From positions 1 to 40,989 of the forward strand of contig JANYBV010000004.1 of NCBI GenBank assembly GCA_025360605.1: a stretch of 40,989 bases of DNA. Reading direction: 5' to 3'. Positions 36,299 through 40,989 of the stretch are shown here, piece by piece. The position numbers and the translations under genes are program-made. Origin of the DNA: Alphaproteobacteria bacterium (lineage in GTDB: Bacteria > Pseudomonadota > Alphaproteobacteria > Rickettsiales > SXRF01). The stretch's first letter is position 1, and each line of letters begins with the position of its first letter. The notes below the pieces were generated by a model that saw only the letters and a program-made list of their open reading frames with translations, searched no databases and was not told where the DNA came from.

Positions 36299-36345
36299 AA
36301 GTAATTATAGTGATAACGGGTAAGGGTTTTCTACCGCAGCAGGTG

Positions 36346-36516
36346 CTAGTAGTCTTCCAGACTTGGGAGTGGGGTGTTCGACATGATCTGTGAAGGTGGC
36401 ACGTAAGAGTAGTCCACCATGCTTGGAGATGTCTGTGTGTTTGTGCAGGCGGACATGCTGATGAGCAGGAGCAGCGAAGCAGTAACTTTGAGAAATTTTG
36501 TAGTGTTGGTAGTCAT
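36346..36516 (-). CDS. small lipoprotein, 56 residues
   Basis: MTTNTTKFLKVTASLLLLISMSACTN is a lipoprotein signal peptide with lipobox MSAC and Cys at 24. The mature part is 33 residues, rich in Ser, Pro and Tyr (SMVDYSYVPPSQIM) and ends LPSLEDY. I place the start at the ATG at 36516, where the signal peptide begins; a longer frame to 36606 has no sense as a signal. An AGGTG lies upstream at a long spacing. The family is unknown. It resembles the 61-residue neighbour in size and type but not in sequence. Confidence 0.7.
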   Translation of the reverse strand: MTTNTTKFLKVTASLLLLISMSACTNTQTSPSMVDYSYVPPSQIMSNTPLPSLEDY

Positions 36517-36661
36517 ATTGATTATTTGCACCTCGTTTATGGCATGAGTGTAGCCATAACTTATTTGCATTGAACTGCTATAAAAGCACCCATGCCATGC
36601 AAGCAACGCATATCTAATATTAGGACTCTTTTAATTGTTGAGAGTGTAGCGCTGGTGCGGC

Positions 36662-37945
36662 TTAAAAGTCGATGGCCTGTACGTCAAGCCCTAGTGCCAT
36701 TAAAATTCCCTTTGCTTTATCAATGGTTTCCAGACGTTCCTGTTCGGGAATGGAATCGGCCGTAATGCCGCCTCCCACCTGAAATTCAAACTGATTTTTC
36801 TGTATAATCAGGGTGCGGATAACCACCGACAATTCGCAGCCCTTAGTAGCCGTCAGCCAGCCGATAGCGCCGCTGTAAATCCCGCGTTCGAGCTGTTCCA
36901 GCTCGGAGCAGACATTCATGGCTTTGATTTTAGGGGCGCCGGTCATGGATCCCGGAGGGAAGCAACCGGCAATGGCATCCAGATTCGAATAATTTGGTCT
37001 GATACGCCCAGTAATCGTACTGGACATGTGGTGGACATTGGCGTGCGTAGTGATTTCAAACAAGGCTTCTGTTTTAACGCTACCCGCTATGCAGGACCGC
37101 GATAAATCATTGCGCATTAAATCTACGATCATGAGGTTTTCAGCGCGGTCTTTGGCGCTATTTTCCAGCTTTTTAAGCGATTCAAAGTCCGATTTAGGGT
37201 CGCTGAAGCGTGGGGATGTGCCCTTGATCGGGCGGGTACGGATGCCCGAATGCTCATCTATCGCTAAAAACAGCTCGGGGCTTGAAGACAGTATATCCGT
37301 GCCGTTGAGCCGTATAAACGCGCTGTAGCTGGCGGGGCTTACCTCGCATAGCCTTCGGAACAGGTCAAAGGAATCTACAGTACGGGTGAATTGTCCGGTG
37401 AATTTTCGGGTGAGGTTGGCTTGGTATAGATCCCCGCGGTGAATTTGCTCAATGATGTCCGCCACTTTGCCGAGATAGCTGCTTTTACTCATATTGGAAG
37501 CCAATGAGCTATCTTCTACCTGATATTTTTTAGCGGGAGCCGGATAGTCCTTAAATACCCATGGCGGGTATATTCCTGCCATCATTTCCAGTGTATGGTT
37601 ATCATGGTCAAACCGGATGACGTTGTGAAAGCGCGTCATGGACAGGTTGGGAAGATGGTACCAGTTGGGTATGTCGCTGCTAAGTTGTTCAAGGCTGTCT
37701 TTCAGGCCATAACCAAGGTAGCCAAACCACATGGCACCTTTTGAACCGGCTATTTTTTCTTTAAGAGTCGAGAAATATTCTCCTTCAATCGTCTCTGCCG
37801 GATTATACGCAAGGTAGCTATAGCGGCCGGAGTAACCGGTGCGCCGTCCGGAATAGAGAAAGACGAGATGGGAAAGATTAACCGACTCATTTGCCATGAC
37901 ATTCATGGTAAATTGCAGTGGGTCAATCCACGGTAATGATTGCAT
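36662..37945 (-). CDS. pabB: aminodeoxychorismate synthase component I
   Basis: Converts chorismate and ammonia to 4-amino-4-deoxychorismate for folate synthesis. The chorismate-binding domain fills the C-terminal two thirds, with YQANLTRKF, RPIKGTSPR (the PabB-type sequence with the active Lys), DLMRNDLSRS, PPGSMTGAPKIKAM and GIYSGAIGWL, ending in FQVGGGITADSIPE. Length from the ATG at 37945 is 427 residues; a TTG at 37972 is possible but adds residues with no family support. The glutaminase PabA is not in the window. It is divergent from the small gene at 37975. Confidence 0.93.
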   Translation of the reverse strand: MQSLPWIDPLQFTMNVMANESVNLSHLVFLYSGRRTGYSGRYSYLAYNPAETIEGEYFSTLKEKIAGSKGAMWFGYLGYGLKDSLEQLSSDIPNWYHLPNLSMTRFHNVIRFDHDNHTLEMMAGIYPPWVFKDYPAPAKKYQVEDSSLASNMSKSSYLGKVADIIEQIHRGDLYQANLTRKFTGQFTRTVDSFDLFRRLCEVSPASYSAFIRLNGTDILSSSPELFLAIDEHSGIRTRPIKGTSPRFSDPKSDFESLKKLENSAKDRAENLMIVDLMRNDLSRSCIAGSVKTEALFEITTHANVHHMSSTITGRIRPNYSNLDAIAGCFPPGSMTGAPKIKAMNVCSELEQLERGIYSGAIGWLTATKGCELSVVIRTLIIQKNQFEFQVGGGITADSIPEQERLETIDKAKGILMALGLDVQAIDF

Positions 37946-37974
37946 ACACTCTTGATTTCGCTTATAAGGCAACG

Positions 37975-38202
37975 ATGCGACGCATGATAAAAAGTCTGCT
38001 TAGAATAAAGAATTACCTGTTCGGGGCAAGAAAAAGTCGCCCTGAGGACATTCCCAAATTACTGGATGCCGAAACTCTTGAAAAAGTGATGATGGAGGCA
38101 CGTTTTCTTCATTTTCAGCACGCGGTTGATGTTAAATCGCTCGCGCCGGATGAAGTGCCGGATTTGCCCAAACCCGCTACGGACGTGGTGTTGCCTTATT
38201 AG
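37975..38202 (+). CDS. small hypothetical protein, 75 residues
   Basis: A 75-residue protein with a basic, partly hydrophobic N-terminus (MRRMIKSLLRIKNYLFGARKS), a helical acidic middle (EDIPKLLDAETLEKVMMEARFLH) and a Pro/Asp-rich tail ending DVVLPY. AAGG lies 5 bases before the ATG at 37975. It starts 29 bases from the divergent pabB start and ends 2 bases before the DUF2125 gene on the other strand. No family is recognised; the amphipathic N-terminus may bind the membrane. Confidence 0.6.
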   Translation: MRRMIKSLLRIKNYLFGARKSRPEDIPKLLDAETLEKVMMEARFLHFQHAVDVKSLAPDEVPDLPKPATDVVLPY

Positions 38203-38204
38203 TT

Positions 38205-39848
38205 CTAATGCGCTGAAGCCTTAAGAGTTGGGCGAACGTATTCATTGTAGATTTTTATAATATCGGCCATCGATTTATTGTTCACGGTTACATTCAACCC
38301 AGAGCCGTTAATGATATATGCCAGTGTCGTCTTGTCATTGGGATCCTGTTGCGCAGAAAGCAGGGTCATGAACTGTTTAACTGCATTAAGCTGATCGGGA
38401 GTAATGGAGTAGCTAGCTGTCGCTGATCCATATTTTTCCGGATTAACGTAACTCAGGAATTTCTGAATTCGATTGTTGTATGATGCCATGTCGTCAATCA
38501 TCAGCAGGCAATTGGCGCAGCTTAATTGCAGCGTGCCTGATGGAAGGTTGGTGGCAACCATTTTCAGATTGCCTTTTCCGGTAATACCATAGGGTGCTGC
38601 TGACATTTCCAATGCATCCAACACGTAATCGCCGGAAGTCATGTCCGCGCTTCCTTTAAAATTTCCGTCAACTGCCAGCACAATTTTGCCAAGCGAACTA
38701 AAGTTTGGGAGTATGGAATACGCAATGTCATACGCCTGCTCTGGAGTGTGTTTCTTGAAAAAATCCTGTGTTTGCGGATAATTCGGGTCCTTAATCATTG
38801 AAAACTGGGAGATCATTTCGCGAGCGCTTGCCTTGATTAACTCATCCTGTTTTTCGCTGAAAGTGGTTTCTGATTTAAGCGAAATAGTACTTGATCTGCC
38901 TTCGCCGGCAGGGGCGTTATATAAATGGAAACTCATTTTATAATCGTAAATCTGGTTGCTGAAATTCAGCTTATTTAATGCGAAATCAACGGTTGGATTC
39001 TTATTGGCGGTGTCAAAATTGGGTGGGCCATAGTAGGTGAAATCGATATCCATATTTTGCTTGCCATAACTTGCCAGATTGCTGGTGAATGGACTGGCGG
39101 GGGACAAGGCATTCATCATAGCGGTAATTCTGGCTTGGCCGGCAGTGGTTATTTCCACATCCGTTGCTTTGACATAGAAACGTATCTGGCTGTTGTCTTT
39201 CTGTGGATTATTGGTGATGTAAATCCGTGTAAGGCCGATAGAACTTAAAACCTCCTGAGTTGTGGTATCCAGCGCCTTTTGTCCGGCATTATTGCAATCG
39301 AGCATACGGAAATCAGCCGCTAAGGCCTTGGCCTCACGGTTGAGCGTGCTGAAATTCCATAGAGTATCAAACATGCCCGAGCTGCGGCGCAACTGAATCA
39401 TACAGTTCAGGTCGCTGAGCTGCTGATGATCGGTGGTGGTGGTTTTTCCGTCAATCGTAGCGGTATCCGTCCAGTTGCCGCTGATGGTGAGAGAATACTG
39501 GTCAGAAAGTGCGTTGATGCCAAAGGTGATTCGGCCGTTGAGGAGCGCATCTTCCGTCCATTCCTGCATCGGGGCGGGGGCTGGCTGCGATGGGTCTTTA
39601 AACGCCTTCGCTAATTCATCGATCCGTCCTTTAAAATGCGGTCTGACAATTGAAACATAGACATTGGAGGGAAAGCCGCTGCTTTCAATCGCCTCATAGG
39701 TAATGAAGGGCTGTTTTTCGTTGATTTTTGCAATCGTCGCTTCGATATAGCGCTTGGTGGAGGCGGCCTGTGCGTACCACGATATTCCGTATCCGCCAGC
39801 GCAAATAACAATAAAAACAAACAAGGAAATAGCAAAGACATTACGCAT
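38205..39848 (-). CDS. DUF2125 protein, membrane-anchored
   Basis: A 547-residue protein with an uncleaved N-terminal membrane helix (VFAISLFVFIVICAGGYGISWY, about 4-25), so the bulk lies in the periplasm. The region after it, YEAIESSGFPSNVYVSIVRPHF, with the SGFP motif, is the mark of DUF2125, a family common in Alphaproteobacteria and of unknown role. The remainder is beta-rich with four Cys including a LSCANCLL pair near 445. GAGG precedes the ATG. It lies between pabB and pabC without overlap; whether it shares their transcript is unclear. Confidence 0.85.
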   Translation of the reverse strand: MRNVFAISLFVFIVICAGGYGISWYAQAASTKRYIEATIAKINEKQPFITYEAIESSGFPSNVYVSIVRPHFKGRIDELAKAFKDPSQPAPAPMQEWTEDALLNGRITFGINALSDQYSLTISGNWTDTATIDGKTTTTDHQQLSDLNCMIQLRRSSGMFDTLWNFSTLNREAKALAADFRMLDCNNAGQKALDTTTQEVLSSIGLTRIYITNNPQKDNSQIRFYVKATDVEITTAGQARITAMMNALSPASPFTSNLASYGKQNMDIDFTYYGPPNFDTANKNPTVDFALNKLNFSNQIYDYKMSFHLYNAPAGEGRSSTISLKSETTFSEKQDELIKASAREMISQFSMIKDPNYPQTQDFFKKHTPEQAYDIAYSILPNFSSLGKIVLAVDGNFKGSADMTSGDYVLDALEMSAAPYGITGKGNLKMVATNLPSGTLQLSCANCLLMIDDMASYNNRIQKFLSYVNPEKYGSATASYSITPDQLNAVKQFMTLLSAQQDPNDKTTLAYIINGSGLNVTVNNKSMADIIKIYNEYVRPTLKASAH

Positions 39849-39937
39849 ACATACACCTCAGGACAAAAAATACAGCATACAAGATGTAAATGCGAACCGT
39901 GATTTACTCAAGCAGTTAGTTTGTAAATACGTCTGTC

Positions 39938-40786
39938 CTAACGCCAGTGGGCGGCGTGCGATTCACTATATTGAATGCGGTCCTGATCGAGAAGAGCGGT
40001 AAGTTCTTTTGCGAAGGACTCACTGTCCCATTCCTTGTTTTGCGGCTTAATTTTTCCAACAGGAACGGCGCGCCAGACCACATTGGTGGCGCACACCGCA
40101 TCGGCATTTAAGAGTTGCCCCATGGTTGCCTCGGTTTCCCTGACGGAGGGAAGCAATCGCAGCAATGCTGCGCGTGTGGAACCTTCCAAGACACCGCAGG
40201 ACAGGGCGGGAGTGAAAATGGTGCCGTCTTTGCGCCAGAAAATATTGCCCGAACTCGTTTCACATAAATGTCCCGCCTCGTTGAGCATCAGGCTATCGAA
40301 GCAATCATTTTCGGCGGCTTCCATGCGCGCGAGCGTGGAATTCAGCCCCTGACACAGCTTGAATTGCACGGGAAGGGAGCGGGGTGACATTTTGGTGGTG
40401 GTACTTTTCCATAATGCCAGAAAATCCCTGCCATGCTCCGGTTTATGCGGTGTTTCAATGACCAGCGTGGGCGTTGCCTGAGACGGCAGGTAGCCTTTGC
40501 TGCCGCTGCCACGCGTGACCTGAATACGCAGCAGGCCGTCCATGACCGCGTTGTGGTGGAGCAGGTCGCGGCAATAGGAGTATAGTTTAGAGGTATCATA
40601 TTGAATTTTTATGGCATTAAGGCCATTTTCCAGCCGTTTCAAGTGCCATTCGAACTGATAAGGTACACCATTGGTCACGGCGATGGTTTCAAACAAACCG
40701 TCGCCAAAACGAAATCCCCGATCCTGAACGGGGATGGTGGCTTGGCTGGTGTCGACCTGATGGCCGTTTATAATGCAGTATGTCAT
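39938..40786 (-). CDS. pabC: aminotransferase class IV, probable aminodeoxychorismate lyase
   Basis: PLP enzyme of 282 residues with the fold-type IV signature. The Schiff-base Lys lies in FKLCQGLNSTLARMEAAE near 155, followed by LMLNEAGHLCETSSGNIFW, where the Glu binds the PLP ring, and GVLEGSTRAALL. The N-terminal DRGFRFGDGLFETI fits PabC, branched-chain and D-amino acid aminotransferases alike. The folate context, pabB nearby and folK next door, favours aminodeoxychorismate lyase, which makes p-aminobenzoate. The symbol therefore rests partly on context. It is divergent from folK across 76 bases. Confidence 0.8.
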   Translation of the reverse strand: MTYCIINGHQVDTSQATIPVQDRGFRFGDGLFETIAVTNGVPYQFEWHLKRLENGLNAIKIQYDTSKLYSYCRDLLHHNAVMDGLLRIQVTRGSGSKGYLPSQATPTLVIETPHKPEHGRDFLALWKSTTTKMSPRSLPVQFKLCQGLNSTLARMEAAENDCFDSLMLNEAGHLCETSSGNIFWRKDGTIFTPALSCGVLEGSTRAALLRLLPSVRETEATMGQLLNADAVCATNVVWRAVPVGKIKPQNKEWDSESFAKELTALLDQDRIQYSESHAAHWR

Positions 40787-40862
40787 ATCGCTTGTATTGG
40801 CGGGTTACGGAGGTGTAAAATACCGACCTTTCGTCATCAGATACAATCATTATTTTAGGCCA

Positions 40863-40989
40863 ATGGTTATTTTAGCACTAGGCAGCAATATCGGCGACCG
40901 CTTGGGATATCTGACGGCGGCGGTACGCCTGATTTCCGGTATTGTACAGGACATGACGCTGTCGCGGGTGCTGGAATCCAAGGCGGTGC
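40863..40989 (+). CDS. folK: 6-hydroxymethyl-7,8-dihydropterin pyrophosphokinase, 5' end only
   Basis: Transfers pyrophosphate from ATP to the pterin in folate synthesis. The 42 visible residues begin MVILALGSNIGDRLGYLTAAVRLI, the FolK N-terminal signature with ALGSNIGDR and a following helix. The gene runs off the window end. It is divergent from pabC, so the two folate genes share a 76-base promoter region. Confidence 0.9.
   Translation, partial: MVILALGSNIGDRLGYLTAAVRLISGIVQDMTLSRVLESKAV

Larger units (their letters stand above)
35865..36345. other. AT-rich intergenic region of about 480 bases
   Basis: I see no gene here on either strand. It holds two TACCC...GGGGTA dyads (35911-35935 and 36097-36111), a terminator hairpin at 36272-36298 and several AT-rich tracts suited to promoters. 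Most of it lies upstream of the minus-strand lipoprotein gene at 35864 and downstream of the one at 36346. It contains no tRNA fold that I can find. Confidence 0.6.

Noticed and set aside
35865-36345. tRNA or small RNA gene in the large gap
   Set aside because: No cloverleaf with a GGTTCGA-type T loop could be drawn; the hairpins present are explained by a terminator and operator dyads.

Overview
The window is a gene-dense stretch of a bacterial chromosome, almost certainly from an alphaproteobacterium. The evidence is gene content and order: mce, DUF1467, proS, lolC/E, lolD, dnaE in a row; bolA, a J-domain gene, cobS and cobT together; DUF2125 and DUF1674 proteins; a short ProRS of 429 residues; and an archaeal-type ValRS with GFDDNGLPTER after the HMGH motif, as known from Rickettsiales. 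The groESL operon has an RpoH-like promoter and no CIRCE element. A motA gene suggests motility. Base composition looks moderate, and I cannot name the genus.

Layout. 1-5850: the end of an MFS transporter, then a minus-strand block rsmB, rpe, yacG (a 55-residue gene easily missed), valS and a small unknown. 5900-9600: a DUF1674 protein, a membrane-tethered thioredoxin-like protein, soluble pyrophosphatase and a K+-independent-type proton-pumping pyrophosphatase, ending in a two-way terminator. 9600-17010: a YqaA-type membrane protein, Sua5, an orphan ParA, BolA, a J-domain protein, a small secreted protein, CobS, CobT, a methyltransferase and ribosomal protein L28. 17100-24350: groESL and a family-5 uracil-DNA glycosylase surrounded by five unrecognised minus-strand genes for Gly-rich or multi-helix membrane proteins with disordered tails. 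24350-35520: the conserved mce to dnaE block, interrupted by a DUF4139 protein, a pair of Cys-rich exported paralogues and a small unknown, then motA. 35520-36660: a palindromic repeat, two tiny lipoproteins and an AT-rich non-coding stretch. 36660-40989: folate genes pabB, pabC and the start of folK, with a DUF2125 protein and a small unknown between them.

The most interesting signal is in 17100-24350. The three transcription units of unknown membrane proteins (starts at 18325, 23121 and 24228) share an upstream block, TCA(C/T)AAAAC-N-TT(A/C)AC(A/T), placed 73-76 bases before the start codon and 21-22 bases before a TACNNT box. This suggests one regulator or sigma factor controls a co-expressed, undescribed set of envelope proteins. 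The set's last operon appears to end at a hairpin lying inside the convergent udg gene. Other leads are two CsoR/FrmR-like operator dyads at 35911-35935 and 36097-36111, the Cys-rich paralogue pair, and cobS/cobT with no other cobalamin gene in view.
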